NCBI GenBank assembly: GCA_034359265.1 | Contig: CP136897.1 | Coordinates: forward strand, 37,125,501 to 37,189,500 | Origin: Canna indica | Taxonomy: Eukaryota > Streptophyta > Magnoliopsida > Zingiberales > Cannaceae | Length of the DNA: 64,000 nucleotides | Direction: 5' to 3' | Shown here: positions 11,175 to 23,085 of the stretch, piece after piece | Layout of the letters: each line of letters starts with the position of its first letter | Numbering within the stretch: position 1 is the first letter of the stretch | Notes under the pieces: generated by a model | The model's database searches: none | The model's input: the letters and a program-made list of their open reading frames with translations, nothing else | Told to the model about the DNA's origin: nothing | Program-made: the position numbers and the translations under genes

Positions 11175-11540
11175 TTTTTTTACTACCTATTTGATTGCAT
11201 GACGAGATCATTTTTTTTACCAATCTTTCTAACCAAACGTTAAGGACGGACGACGTCGTCGACATAAAATTTGGCTGTCGATCGCCTGCGCGGGGCCCGC
11301 CGCAACCTCTACGGCCGGCTCGATCGACCAACCGACCCGAAAAATTAAAATTTGTAAATAAATAAGAAATATAACATTTCAATTATTATTTTTCGTTTAA
11401 AACGGGCGTAACTCCGTGCATTATTGTCCGATTTCACCTTTTCACGTGGCGCTAAAAGGTGCGCGAAGAGACGAAGAAAATGACCCCGAGCTATCCCTCG
11501 GACGCTCACCCTTATTAGCCGACGATCAGAAGAGCATGAC

Positions 11541-11658
11541 GGGTGCGATCATACCAGCACTAACGCACCGGATCCCATCAGAATTCGAAGTTAAGCGTGC
11601 TTGGGCGAGAGTAGTACTATGATGGGTGACCCCCTGGGAAGTCCTCGTGTTGCACCTT
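11541..11658 (+). rRNA. 5S rRNA gene, copy 25, 1-nt deletion
   Basis: 118 nt with the same GAATTC-forming deletion and G81T as copy 19. Starts the third, partial 2,912-bp block. Confidence 0.93.
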
Positions 11659-12024
11659 TTTTTTTACTACCTATTTGATTGCACGACGAGATCATTTTTT
11701 TTAGCAATCTTTCTAACCAAACGTTATGGACGGACGACGTCATCGACATAAAATTTGGCTGTCGATTGCCCGCGCGAGGCCCGCCGCAACCTCTACGGCC
11801 GGCTCGATCGACCATCCGGCCCGAAAAATTAAAATTTGTAAATAAATAAGAAAAATAACATTTCATTTATTATTTTTCGTTTAGAACGGGCGTAACTTCG
11901 TGCATCATTGTCCGATTTCATCTTTTCACGTGGCGCTAAAAGGCGCGCGAAGAGACGAAGAAAATCACCCCGAGCTATCCCTCGGACGCTCAACCTTATT
12001 AGCCGACGATCAGAAGTGCACCAC

Positions 12025-12143
12025 AGGTGCGATCATACCAGCACTAACGCACCGGATCCCATCAGAACTCCGAAGTTAAGCTTGCTTGGGCGAGAGTAGT
12101 ACTAGGATGGGTGACCCCCTGGGAAGTCCTCGTGTTGCACCTT
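12025..12143 (+). rRNA. 5S rRNA gene, copy 26
   Basis: Full length. Variants are G1A and G58T, identical to copy 20. Confidence 0.96.
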
Positions 12144-12509
12144 TTTTTTTACTACCTATTTGATTGCACGACGAGATCATTTTTTTTACCAATCTTTCTA
12201 ACCAAACGTTAAGGACGGACGATGTCATCGACATAAAATTTGGCTGTCGATCGCCCGCGCGGGGCCCGCCGCAACCTCTACGGTCGGCTCGATCAACCAA
12301 CCGGCCCGAAAAATTAAAATTTGTAAATAAATAAGAAAAATAACATTTCATTTATTATTTTTCGTTTAAAACGGGCGTAACTTCGTGCATCATTGTCCGA
12401 TTTCATCTTTTCACGTGGCGCTAAAAGGCGCGCGAAGAGACGAAGAAAATCACCTCGAGCTATCCCTCGGACGCTCAACCTTATTAGTCGACGATCAGAA
12501 GTGCACGAC

Positions 12510-12628
12510 GAGTGCGATCATACCAGCACTAACGCACCGGATCCCATCAGAACTCCGAAGTTAAGCGTGCTTGGGCGAGAGTAGTACTAGGATGGGTGAC
12601 CCCGTGGGAAGTCCTCGCGTTGCACCTT
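12510..12628 (+). rRNA. 5S rRNA gene, copy 27
   Basis: Full length. Variants are G2A, C95G and T109C. Confidence 0.95.
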
Positions 12629-12995
12629 TTTTTTTTACTACCTATTTGATTGCACGACGAGATCATTTTTTTTACCAATCTTTCTAACCAAACGTTAAGG
12701 ACGGATGACGTCGTCAACATAAAATTTGGCTGTCGATCGCCCGCGCAGGGCCCGCCGCAACCTCTACGGCCGGCTCGATCGACCAACCGATCTGAAAAAT
12801 TAAAATTTGTAAATAAATAAGAAATATAACATTTCAATTATTATTTTTCGTTTAAAACGGGCTTAACTCCGTGCATTATTGTCCGATTTCAGCTTTTCAC
12901 GTGGCGCTAAAAGGCACGCGAAGAGACGAAGAAAATGACCCCGAGCTATCCCTCGGACGCTCACCCTTATTGGCCGACGATCAGAATTGCATCAC

Positions 12996-13114
12996 GGGTG
13001 TGATCATACCAGCACTAATGCACCGGATCCCATCAGAACTCCGAAGTTAAGCGTGCTTGGGCGAGAGTAGTACTAGGATGGGTGACCCCCTGGGTAGTCC
13101 TCGTGTTGCACCTT
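12996..13114 (+). rRNA. 5S rRNA gene, copy 28
   Basis: Full length. Variants are C6T, C24T and A100T. Copies 28-29 are local duplicates of copy 24. Confidence 0.96.
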
Positions 13115-13480
13115 TTTTTTTACTACCTATTTGATTGCATGACGAGATCATTTTTTTTACCAATCTTTCTAACCAAACGTTAAGGACGGACGACGTCGTC
13201 GACATAAAATTTGGCTGTCGATCGCCTGCGCGGGGCCCGCCGCAACCTCTACGGCCGGCTCGATCGACCAACCGACCCGAAAAATTAAAATTTGTAAATA
13301 AATAAGAAATATAACATTTCAATTATTATTTTTCGTTTAAAACGGGCTTAACTCCGTGCATTATTGTCCGATTTCAGCTTTTCACGTGGCGCTAAAAGGC
13401 ACGCGAAGAGACGAAGAAAATGACCCCGAGCTATCCCTCGGACGCTCACCCTTATTGGCCGACGATCAGAATTTCATCAC

Positions 13481-13599
13481 GGGTGCGATCATACCAGCAC
13501 TAATGCACCGGATCCCATCAGAACTCCGAAGTTAAGCGTGCTTGGGCGAGAGTAGTACTAGGATGGGTGACCCCCTGGGTAGTCCTCGTGTTGCACCTT
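13481..13599 (+). rRNA. 5S rRNA gene, copy 29
   Basis: Full length. Variants are C24T and A100T. Confidence 0.97.
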
Positions 13600-13965
13600 T
13601 TTTTTTACTACCTATTTGATTGCATGACGAGATCATTTTTTTTACCAATCTTTCTAACCAAACGTTAAGGACGGACGACGTCGTCGACATAAAATTTGGC
13701 TGTCGATCGCCTGCGCGGGGCCCGCCGCAACCTCTACGGCCGGCTCGATCGACCAACCGACCCGAAAAATTAAAATTTGTAAATAAATAAGAAATATAAC
13801 ATTTCAATTATTATTTTTCGTTTAAAACGGACGTAACTCCGTGCATTATTGTCCGATTTCAGCTTTTCACGTGGCGCTAAAAGGCGCGCGAAGAGACGAA
13901 GAAAATGACCCCGAGCTATCCCTCGGACGCTCACCCTTATTGGCCGACGATCAGAAGTGCATCAC

Positions 13966-14084
13966 GGGTGCGATCATACCAGCACTAATGCACCGGATCC
14001 CATTAGAACTCCGAAGTTAAGCGTGCTTGGGCGAGAGTAGTACTAGGATGGGTGACCCCGTGGGAAGTCCTCGTGTTGCACCTT
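13966..14084 (+). rRNA. 5S rRNA gene, copy 30
   Basis: Full length. Variants are C24T, C39T and C95G. Confidence 0.96.
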
Positions 14085-14450
14085 TTTTTTTACTACCTAT
14101 TTGATTGCATGACGAGATCATTTTTTTTACCAATCTTTCTAACCAAACGTTAAGGACGGACGACGTCGTCGACATAAAATTTGGCTGTCGATCGCCTGCG
14201 CGGGGCCCGCCGCAACCTCTACGGCCGGCTCGATCGACCAACCGACCCGAAAAATTAAAATTTGTAAATAAATAAGAAATATAACATTTCAATTATTATT
14301 TTTCGTTTAAAACGGGCGTAACTCCGTGCATTATTGTCCGATTTCAGCTTTTCACGTGGCGCTAAAAGGCGCGCGAAGAGACGAAGAAAATGACCCCGAG
14401 CTATCCCTCGGACGCTCACCCTTATTAGCCGACGATCAGAATTGCATCAT

Positions 14451-14569
14451 GGGTGCGATCATACCAGCACTAACGCACCGGATCCCATCAGAACTCCTAA
14501 GTTAAGCGTGCTTGGGCGAGAGTAGTACTAGGATGGGTGACCCCGTGGGAAGTCCTCGTGTTGCACCTT
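14451..14569 (+). rRNA. 5S rRNA gene, copy 31
   Basis: Full length. Variants are G48T and C95G, with T at -1. The T-run is split by an A into T5 and T4. Confidence 0.96.
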
Positions 14570-14936
14570 TTTATTTTACTACCTATTTGATTGCACGACT
14601 AGATCATTTTTTTTACCAATCTTTCTAACCAAACGTTAAGGACGGACGACGTCGTCGACATAAAATTTGGCTATCGATCGCCCGCGCAGGGCCCGCCGCA
14701 ACCTCTACGGCCGGCTCGATCGACCAACCGATCCGAAAAATTAAAATTTGTAAATAAATAAGAAATATAACATTTCAATTATTATTTTTCGTTTAAAACG
14801 GGCGTAACTCCGTGCATTATTGTCCGATTTCAGCTTTTCACGTGGCGCTAAAAGGCGCGCGAAGAGACGAAGAAAATGACCCCGAGCTATCCCTCGGACG
14901 CTCACCCTTATTGGCCGACGATCAGAATTGCATGAT

Positions 14937-15055
14937 GGGTGCGATCATACCATCACTAATGCACCAGATCCCATCAGAACTCCGAAGTTAAGCGCGCTTG
15001 GGCGAGGGTAGTACTAGGATGGGTGACCCCCTGGGAAGTCCTCGAGTTGCACCTT
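14937..15055 (+). rRNA. 5S rRNA gene, copy 32
   Basis: Full length. Variants are G17T, C24T, G30A, T59C, A71G and T109A, with T at -1. Confidence 0.94.
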
Positions 15056-15421
15056 TTTTTTTACTACCTATTTGATTGCATGACGAGATCATTTTTTTTA
15101 CCAATCTTTCTAACCAAACGTTAAGGACGGACGACGTCGTCGACATAAAATTTGGCTGTCGATCGCCCGCGCGGGGCCCGCCGCAACCTCTACGGCCGGC
15201 TCGATCGACCAACCGATCCGAAAAATTAAAATTTATAAATAAATAAGAAATATAACATTTCAATTATTATTTTTCGTTTTAAACGGGCGTAAATCCGTGC
15301 ATTATTGTCCGATTTCACCTTTTCACGTGGCGCTAAAAGGTGCGCGAAGAGACGAAGAAAATGACCCCGAACTATCCCTCGGACGCTCACCCTTATTAGC
15401 CGACGATCAGAAGTGCATGAC

Positions 15422-15540
15422 GGGTGCGATCATACCAGCACTAATGCACCGGATCCCATCAGAACTCCGAAGTTAAGCGTGCTTGGGCGAGAGTAGTACT
15501 AGGATGGGTGACCCCTTGGGAAGTCCTCGTGTTGCACCTT
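15422..15540 (+). rRNA. 5S rRNA gene, copy 33
   Basis: Full length. Variants are C24T and C95T. The T-run reads TTATTTTTT, so the first T4 run begins three bases late. Confidence 0.96.
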
Positions 15541-15740
15541 ATTTTTTACTACCTATTTGATTGCACGACGAGATCATTTTTTTTACCAATCTTTCTAACC
15601 AAACGTTAAGGACGGACGACGTCGTCGACATAAAATTTGGCTGTCGATCGCCCGCGCGGGGCCCGCCGCAACCTCTACGGCCGGCTCGATCGACCAACCG
15701 ACCCGAAAAATTAAAATTTGTAAATAAATAAGAGAAATAA

Positions 15741-15850
15741 CATACCAGCACTAACGCACCGGATCTGATCAGAACTCTGAATTTAAGCGTGCTTGGGCGA
15801 GAGTAGTACTAGGATGGGTGACCCCCTGGGAAGTCCTCGTGTTGCACCTT
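15741..15850 (+). pseudogene. 5'-truncated 5S gene, copy 34 (type A deletion)
   Basis: Same breakpoint as copy 10, with C35T, C36G, C47T and G51T. No upstream promoter block. Confidence 0.93.
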
Positions 15851-16216
15851 TTTTTTTTACTACCAATTTGATTGCACGACGAGATCATTTTTTTACCAAT
15901 CTTTCTAACCAAACGTTAAGGACGGACGACGTCGTCGACATAAAATTTGGCTGTCGATCGCCCGCGCGGGGCCCGCCGCAACCTCTACGGCCGGCTCGAT
16001 CGACCAACCGACCCGAAAAATTAAAATTTGTAAATAAATAAGAAATATAACATTTCAATTATTATTTTTCGTTTAAAACGGGCGTAACTCCGTGCATTAT
16101 TGTCCGATTTCAGCTTTTCACGTGGCGCTAAAAGGCGCGCGAAGAGACGATGAAAATGACCCCGAGCTATCCCTCGGACGCTCACCCTTATTAGCCGACG
16201 ATCAGAATTGCATCAT

Positions 16217-16335
16217 GGGTGCGATCATACCAGCACTAACGCACCGGATCCCATCAGAACTCCTAAGTTAAGCGTGCTTGGGCGAGAGTAGTACTAGGAT
16301 GGGTGACCCCCTGGGAAGTCCTCGTGTTGCACCTT
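16217..16335 (+). rRNA. 5S rRNA gene, copy 35
   Basis: Full length. The variant is G48T, with T at -1. The T9 run is followed by CCTATC in place of ACTACC, a marker shared with copies 47 and 52. Confidence 0.97.
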
Positions 16336-16535
16336 TTTTTTTCCTATCTATTTGATTGCACGACGAGATCATTTTTTTTACCAATCTTTCTTACCAAACG
16401 TTAAGGACGGACGACGTCGTCGACATAATATTTGGCTGTGGATCGCCCGCGCGGGGCCCGCCGCAACCTCTACGGCCGGCTCGATCGACCAACCGACCCG
16501 AAAAATTAAAATTTATAAATAAATAAGAGAAATAA

Positions 16536-16645
16536 CATACCAGCACTAACGCACCGAATCTCATCAGAACTCTGAATTTAAGCGTGCTTGGGCGAGAGTA
16601 GTACTAGGATGGGTGACCCCGTGGGAAGTCCTCGTGTTGCACCTT
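16536..16645 (+). pseudogene. 5'-truncated 5S gene, copy 36 (type A deletion)
   Basis: Same breakpoint as copy 10. Variants are G31A, C35T, C47T, G51T and C95G. Confidence 0.93.
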
Positions 16646-17010
16646 TTTTTTTACTACCAATTTGATTGCACGACGAGATCATTTTTTTTACCAATCTTTC
16701 TAACCAAACGTTAAGGATGGACGACGTCGTCGACATAAAATTTGGCTGTCGATCGCCCGCGCGGGGCCCACCGCAAACTTTACGGCCGGCTCGATCGACC
16801 AACCGACCCGAAAAATTAAATTTGTAAATAAATAAGAAATATAACATTTCAATTATTATTTTTCGTTTAAAACGGGCGTAAATCCGTGCATTATTGTCCG
16901 ATTTCAGCTTTTCACGTGGCGCTAAAAGGCGCGCCAAGAGACGAAGAAAATGACCCCGAGCTATCCCTCGGACGCTCACCCTTTTTAGCCGACGATCAGA
17001 ATTGCATCAC

Positions 17011-17129
17011 GAGTGCGATCATACCAGCACTAACGCACCGGATCCCATCAGAACTCCGAAGTTAAGCGTGCTTGGGCGAGAGTAGTACTTTGATGGGTGA
17101 CCCCCTGGGAAGTCCTCGTGTTGCACCTT
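17011..17129 (+). rRNA. 5S rRNA gene, copy 37
   Basis: Full length. Variants are G2A, A80T and G81T (box C). The TATA-like block reads CTTTTTAG. Confidence 0.93.
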
Positions 17130-17495
17130 TTTTTTTACTACCTATTTGATTGCACGACGAGATCATTTTTTTTAGCAATCTTTCTAACCAAACGTTAAGG
17201 ACGGACGACGTCATCGACATAAAATTTGGCTGTCGATCGCCCGCGCGGGGCCCGCCGCAACCTCTACGGCCGGCTCGATCGACCAACCGGCCCGAAAAAT
17301 TAAAATTTGTAAATAAATAAGAAAAATAACATTTCATTTATTATTTTTCGTTTAAAACGGGCGTAACTTCGTGTATCATTGTCCGATTTCATCTTTTCAC
17401 GTGGCGCTAAAAGGCGCGCGAAGAGACGAAGAAAATCACCCCGAGCTATCCCTCGGACGCTCAACCTTATTAGCCGACGATCAGAAGTGCACCAC

Positions 17496-17614
17496 GGGTG
17501 CGATCATACTAGCACTAACGCACCGGATCCCATCAGAACTCCGAAGTTAAGCTTGCTTGAGCGAGAGTAGTACTAGGAAGGGTGACCCCCTGGGAAGTCC
17601 TCGTGTTGCACCTT
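17496..17614 (+). rRNA. 5S rRNA gene, copy 38
   Basis: Full length. Variants are C15T, G58T, G65A and T84A (box C). Confidence 0.94.
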
Positions 17615-17980
17615 TTTTTTTACTACCTATTTGATTGCACGACGAGATCATTTTTTTTACCAATCTTTCTAACCAAACGTTAAGGACGGACGACGTCATC
17701 GACATAAAATTTGGCTGTCGATCGCCCGCGCGGGGCCCGCCGCAACCTCTACGGCCGGCTCGATCAACCAACCGGCCCGAAAAATTAAAATTTGTAAATA
17801 AATAAGAAAAATAACATTTCATTTATTATTTTTCGTTTAAAACGGGCGTAACTTCGTGCATCATTGTCCGATTTCATCTTTTCACGTGGCGCTAAAAGGC
17901 GCGCGAAGAGACGAAGAAAATCACCCCGAGCTATCCCTCGGACGCTCAACCTTATTAGCCGACGATCAGAAGTGCACGAT

Positions 17981-18099
17981 GAGGGCGATCATACCAGCAC
18001 TAACGCACCGGATCCCATCAGAACTCCGAAGTTAAGCGTGCTTGGGCGAGAGTAGTACTATGATGGGTGACCCCCTGGGAAGTACTCGTGTTGCACCTT
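17981..18099 (+). rRNA. 5S rRNA gene, copy 39
   Basis: Full length. Variants are G2A, T4G, G81T and C104A, with T at -1. Two helix I pairs are weakened. Confidence 0.93.
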
Positions 18100-18465
18100 T
18101 TTTTTTACCACCTATTTGATTGCACGACGAGATCATTTTTTTTACCAATCTTTCTAACCAAACGTTAAGGACGGACGACGTCATCGACATAAAATTTGGC
18201 TGTCGATCGCCCGCGCGGGGCCCGCCGCAACCTCTACGGCCGGCTCGATCGACCAACCGGCCCGAAAAATTAAAATTTGTAAATAAATAAGAAAAATAAC
18301 ATTTCATTTATTATTTTTCGTTTAAAACGGGAGTAACTTCGTGCATCATTGTCCGATTTCATCTTTTCACGTGGCGCAAAAAGGCGCGCGAAGAGACGAA
18401 GAAAATCACCCCGAGCTATCCCTCGGACGCTCAACCTTATTAGCCGACGATCAGAAGTGCACGAC

Positions 18466-18584
18466 GGGTGCGATCATACAAGCACTAACGCACCGGATCC
18501 CATCAGAACCCCGAAGTTAAGCGTGCTTGGGCGAGAGTAGTACTAGGATGGGTGACCCCTTGGGAAGTCCTCGTGTTGCACCTT
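18466..18584 (+). rRNA. 5S rRNA gene, copy 40
   Basis: Full length. Variants are C15A, T45C and C95T. Its spacer ends at the type A deletion of unit 41. Confidence 0.95.
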
Positions 18585-18784
18585 TTTTTTTACTACCTAT
18601 TTGATTGCACGACGAGATCATTTTTTTTACCAATCTTTCTAACCAAACGTTAAGGACGGACGACGTCGTCGACATAAAATTTGGCTGTGGATCGCCCGCG
18701 CGGGGCCCGCCGCAACCTCTACGGCCGGCTCGATCGACCAACCGACCCGAAAAATTAAAATTTGTAAATAAATAAGAGAAATAA

Positions 18785-18894
18785 CATACCAGCACTAACG
18801 CACCGGATCTGATCAGAACTCTGAATTTAAGCGTGCTTGGGCGAGATTAGTACTAGGATGGGTGACCCCCTGGGAAGTCCTCGTGTTGCACCTT
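18785..18894 (+). pseudogene. 5'-truncated 5S gene, copy 41 (type A deletion)
   Basis: Same breakpoint as copy 10. Variants are C35T, C36G, C47T, G51T and G72T. Confidence 0.93.
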
Positions 18895-19259
18895 TTTTTT
18901 TTACTACCAATTTGATTGCACGACGAGATCATTTTTTTACCAATCTTTCTAACCAAACGTTAAGGACGGACGAAGTCGTCGACATAAAATTTGGCTGTCG
19001 ATCGCCCGCGCGGGGCCCACCGCAAACTCTACGGCCGGCTCGATCGACCAACCGACCCGAAAAATTAAATTTGTAAATAAATAAGAAATATAACATTTCA
19101 ATTATTATTTTTCGTTTAAAACGGGCGTAACTCCGTGCATTATTGTCCGATTTTAGCTTTTCACGTGGCGCTAAAAGGCGTGCGAAGAGACGAAGAAAAT
19201 GACCCCGAGCTATCCCTCGGACGCTCACCCTTATTAGCCGACGATCAGAATTGCATCAT

Positions 19260-19378
19260 GGGTGCGATCATACCAGCACTAACGCACCGGATCCCATCAG
19301 AACTCCTAAGTTAAGCGTGCTTGGGCGAGAGTAGTACTAGGATGGGTGACCCCGTGGGAAGTCCTCGTGTTGCACCTT
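19260..19378 (+). rRNA. 5S rRNA gene, copy 42
   Basis: Full length. Variants are G48T and C95G, with T at -1. Equivalent of copy 11. Confidence 0.97.
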
Positions 19379-19745
19379 TTTTTTTTACTACCTATTTGAT
19401 TGCACGACGAGATCATTTTTTTTACCAATCTTTCTAACCAAATGTTAAGGACGGACGACGTCGTCGACATAAAATTTGGCTGTCGATCGCCCGCGCAGGG
19501 TCCGCCGCAACCTCTACGGCCGGCTCGATCGACCAACCGATCCGAAAAATTAAAATTTGTAAATAAATAAGAAATATTACATTTCAATTATTATTTTTCG
19601 TTTAAAACGGGCGTAACTCCGTGCATTATTGTCCGATTTCAGCTTTTCACGTGGCGCTAAAAGGCGCGCGAAGAGACGAAGAAAATGACCCCGAGCTATC
19701 CCTCGGACGCTCACCCTTATTGGCCGACGATCAGAATTGCATCAC

Positions 19746-19864
19746 GGGTGCGATCATACCAGCACTAATGCACCGGATCCCATCAGAACTCCGAAGTTAA
19801 GCGTGCTTGGGCGAGAGTAGTACTAGGATGGGTGACCCCCTGGGAAGTCCTCGTGTTGCACCTT
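19746..19864 (+). rRNA. 5S rRNA gene, copy 43, near consensus
   Basis: Full length with C24T only, as in copy 6. Promoter block and T9 run are intact. Confidence 0.98.
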
Positions 19865-20230
19865 TTTTTTTACTACCCATTTGATTGCATGACGAGATCA
19901 TTTTTTTTACCAATCTTTCTAACCAAACGTTAAGGACGGACGACGTCGTCGACATAAAATTTGGCTGTCGATCGCCCGCGCGGGGCCCGCCGCAACCTCT
20001 ACGGCCGGCTCGATCGACCAACCGATCCGAAAAATTAAAATTTGTAAATAAATAAGAAATATAACATTTCAATTATTATTTTTCGTTTAGAACGGGCATA
20101 ACTTCGTGCATCATTGTCCGATTTCATCTTTTCACGTGGCGCTAAAAGGCGCGCGAAGAGACGAAGAAAATCACCCCGAGCTATCCCTCGGACGCTCAAC
20201 CTTATTAGCCGACGATCAGAAGTGCACCAC

Positions 20231-20349
20231 AGGTGCGATCATACCAGCACTAACGCACCGGATCCCATCAGAACTCCGAAGTTAAGCTTGCTTGGGCGAG
20301 AGTAGTACTAGGATGGGTGACCCCCTGGGAAGTCCTCGTGTTGCACCTT
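20231..20349 (+). rRNA. 5S rRNA gene, copy 44
   Basis: Full length. Variants are G1A and G58T, as in copies 20 and 26. Confidence 0.96.
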
Positions 20350-20715
20350 TTTTTTTACTACCTATTTGATTGCACGACGAGATCATTTTTTTTACCAATC
20401 TTTCTAACCAAACGTTAAGGACGGACGATGTCATCGACATAAAATTTGGCTGTCGATCGCCCGCGCGGGGCCCGCCGCAACCTCTACGGTCGGCTCGATC
20501 GACCAACCGGCCCGAAAAATTTAAATTTGTAAATAAATAAGAAAAATAACATTTCATTTATTATTTTTCGTTTAAAACGGGCGTAACTTCGTGCATCATT
20601 GTCCGATTTCATCTTTTCACGTGGCGCTAAAAGGCGCGCGAAGAGACGAAGAAAATCACCTCGAGCTATCCCTCGGACGCTCAACCTTATTAGCCGACGA
20701 TCAGAAGTGCACGAC

Positions 20716-20834
20716 GAGTGCGATCATACCAGCACTAACGCACCGGATCCCATCAGAACTCCGAAGTTAAGCGTGCTTGGGCGAGAGTAGTACTAGGATG
20801 GGTGACCCCGTGGGAAGTCCTCGTGTTGCACCCT
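20716..20834 (+). rRNA. 5S rRNA gene, copy 45
   Basis: Full length. Variants are G2A, C95G and T118C. Confidence 0.95.
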
Positions 20835-21202
20835 TTTTTTTTTACTACCTATTTGATTGCACGACGAGATCATTTTTTTTACCAATCTTTCTAACCAAAC
20901 GTTAAGGACGGATGACGTCGTCAACATAAAATTTGGCTGTCGATCGCCCGCGCAGGGCCCGCCGCAACCTCTACGGCCGGCTCGATCGACCAACCGATCC
21001 GAAAAATTAAAATTTGTAAATAAATAAGAAATATAACATTTCAATTATTATTTTTCGTTTAAAACGGGCGTAACTCCGTGCATTATTGTCCGATTTCAGC
21101 TTTTCACGTGGCGCTAAAAGGCGCGCGAAGAGACGAAGAAAATGACCCCGAGCTATCCCTCGGACGCTCACCCTTATTGGCCGACGATCAGAATTGCATC
21201 AC

Positions 21203-21321
21203 GGGTGCGATCATACCAGCACTAATGCACCGGATCCCATCAGAACTCCGAAGTTAAGCGTGCTTGGGCGAGAGTAGTACTAGGATGGGTGACCCCCTGG
21301 GTAGTCCTCGTGTTGCACCTT
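21203..21321 (+). rRNA. 5S rRNA gene, copy 46
   Basis: Full length. Variants are C24T and A100T. Confidence 0.97.
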
Positions 21322-21687
21322 TTTTTTTACTACCTATTTGATTGCATGACGAGATCATTTTTTTTACCAATCTTTCTAACCAAACGTTAAGGACGGACGA
21401 CGTCGTCGACATAAAATTTGGCTGTGGATCGCCCGCGCGGGGCCCGCCGCAACCTCTACGGCCGGCTCGATCGACCAACCGACCCGAAAAATTAAAATTT
21501 GTAAATAAATAAGAAATATAACATTTCAATTATTATTTTTCGTTTAAAACGGGCGTAACTCCGTGCATTATTGTCCGATTTCAGCTTTTCACGTGGCGCT
21601 AAAAGGCGCGCGAAGAGACGATGAAAATTACCCCGAGCTATCCCTCGGACGCTCACCCTTATTAGCCGACGATCAGAATTGCATCAT

Positions 21688-21806
21688 GGGTGCGATCATA
21701 CCAGCACTAACGCACCGGATCCCATCAGAACTCCTAAGTTAAGCGTGCTTGGGCGAGAGTAGTACTAGGATGGGTGACCCCCTGGGAAGTCCTCGTGTTG
21801 CACCTT
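21688..21806 (+). rRNA. 5S rRNA gene, copy 47
   Basis: Full length. The variant is G48T, with T at -1. Equivalent of copy 35, 5,471 bp away. Confidence 0.97.
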
Positions 21807-22006
21807 TTTTTTTCCTATCTATTTGATTGCACGACGAGATCATTTTTTTTACCAATCTTTCTTACCAAACGTTAAGGACGGACGACGTCGTCGACATAAT
21901 ATTTGGCTGTGGATCGCCCGCGCGGGGCCCGCCGCAACCTCTACGGCCGGCTCGATCGACCAACCGACCCGAAAAATTAAAATTTATAAATAAATAAGAG
22001 AAATAA

Positions 22007-22116
22007 CATACCAGCACTAACGCACCGGATCTCATCAGAACTCTGAATTTAAGCGTGCTTGGGCGAGAGTAGTACTAGGATGGGTGACCCCGTGGGAAGT
22101 CCTCGTGTTGCACCTT
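22007..22116 (+). pseudogene. 5'-truncated 5S gene, copy 48 (type A deletion)
   Basis: Same breakpoint as copy 10. Variants are C35T, C47T, G51T and C95G. Equivalent of copy 36. Confidence 0.93.
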
Positions 22117-22481
22117 TTTTTTTACTACCAATTTGATTGCACGACGAGATCATTTTTTTTACCAATCTTTCTAACCAAACGTTAAGGATGGACGACGTCG
22201 TCGACATAAAATTTGGCTGTCGATCGCCCGCGCGGGGCCCACCGCAAACTTTACGGCCGGCTCGATCGACCAACCGACCCGAAAAATTAAATTTGTAAAT
22301 AAATAAGAAATATAACATTTCAATTATTATTTTTCGTTTAAAACGGGCGTAAATCCGTGCATTATTGTCCGATTTCAGCTTTTCACGTGGCGCTAAAAGG
22401 CGCGCCAAGAGACGAAGAAAATGACCCCGAGCTATCCCTCGGACGCTCACCCTTTTTAGCCGACGATCAGAATTGCATCAC

Positions 22482-22600
22482 GAGTGCGATCATACCAGCA
22501 CTAACGCACCGGATCCCATCAGAACTCCGAAGTTAAGCGTGCTTGGGCGAGAGTAGTACTATGATGGGTGACCCCCTGGGAAGTCCTTGTGTTGCACCTT
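22482..22600 (+). rRNA. 5S rRNA gene, copy 49
   Basis: Full length. Variants are G2A, G81T and C107T. TATA-like block CTTTTTAG. Confidence 0.94.
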
Positions 22601-22966
22601 TTTTTTTACTACCTATTTGATTGCACGACGAGATCATTTTTTTTAGCAATCTTTCTAACCAAACGTTAAGGACGGACGACGTCATCGACATAAAATTTGG
22701 CTGTCGATCGCCCGCGCGGGGCCCGCCGCAACCTCTACGGCCGGCTCGATCGACCAACCGGCCCGAAAAATTAAAATTTGTAAATAAATAAGAAAAATAA
22801 CATTTCATTTATTATTTTTCGTTTAAAACGGGCGTAACTTCGTGTATCATTGTCCGATTTCATCTTTTCACGTGGCGCTAAAAGGCGCGCGAAGAGACGA
22901 AGAAAATCACCCCGAGCTATCCCTCGGACGCTCAACCTTATTAGCCGACGATCAGAAGTGCACCAC

Positions 22967-23085
22967 GGGTGCGATCATACCAGCACTAACGCACCGGATC
23001 CCATCAGAACTCCGAAGTTAAGCGTGCTTGGGCGAGAGTAGTACTATGATGGGTGACCCCCTGGGAAGTACTCGTGTTGCACCTT
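22967..23085 (+). rRNA. 5S rRNA gene, copy 50, terminator deleted
   Basis: Gene complete, with G81T and C104A. A 17-bp deletion just after the gene leaves only TTT before GATTGC. Transcription would have to stop at the next T8 run, at about 23,103. Confidence 0.93.

Larger units (their letters stand above)
8629..11540 (+). repeat. Six-unit higher-order repeat, block 2 (copies 19-24)
   Basis: 2,912 bp. Gene starts are exactly those of block 1 plus 2,912 from copy 14 onward, and spacer variants such as GACCATCCGG recur. Confidence 0.93.
11541..12995 (+). repeat. Six-unit higher-order repeat, partial block 3 (copies 25-27)
   Basis: Copies 25-27 repeat 19-21 at +2,912. The block then skips to units resembling copy 24 (copies 28-29). 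Confidence 0.9.
16217..18584 (+). repeat. 5,471-bp spaced duplication, left copy (copies 35-40)
   Basis: The order full unit (CCTATC spacer), type A unit, CTTTTTAG unit, then copies 38-40, recurs at 21,688. Confidence 0.9.

Noticed and set aside
16578..16979. Longer minus-strand frames of 133-135 codons (also at 22,049, 24,281, 59,871, 60,842 and 62,783)
   Set aside because: They arise where a 1-bp spacer deletion (ATTAAATTT in place of ATTAAAATTT) joins two antisense frames. The extension adds only more antisense spacer.
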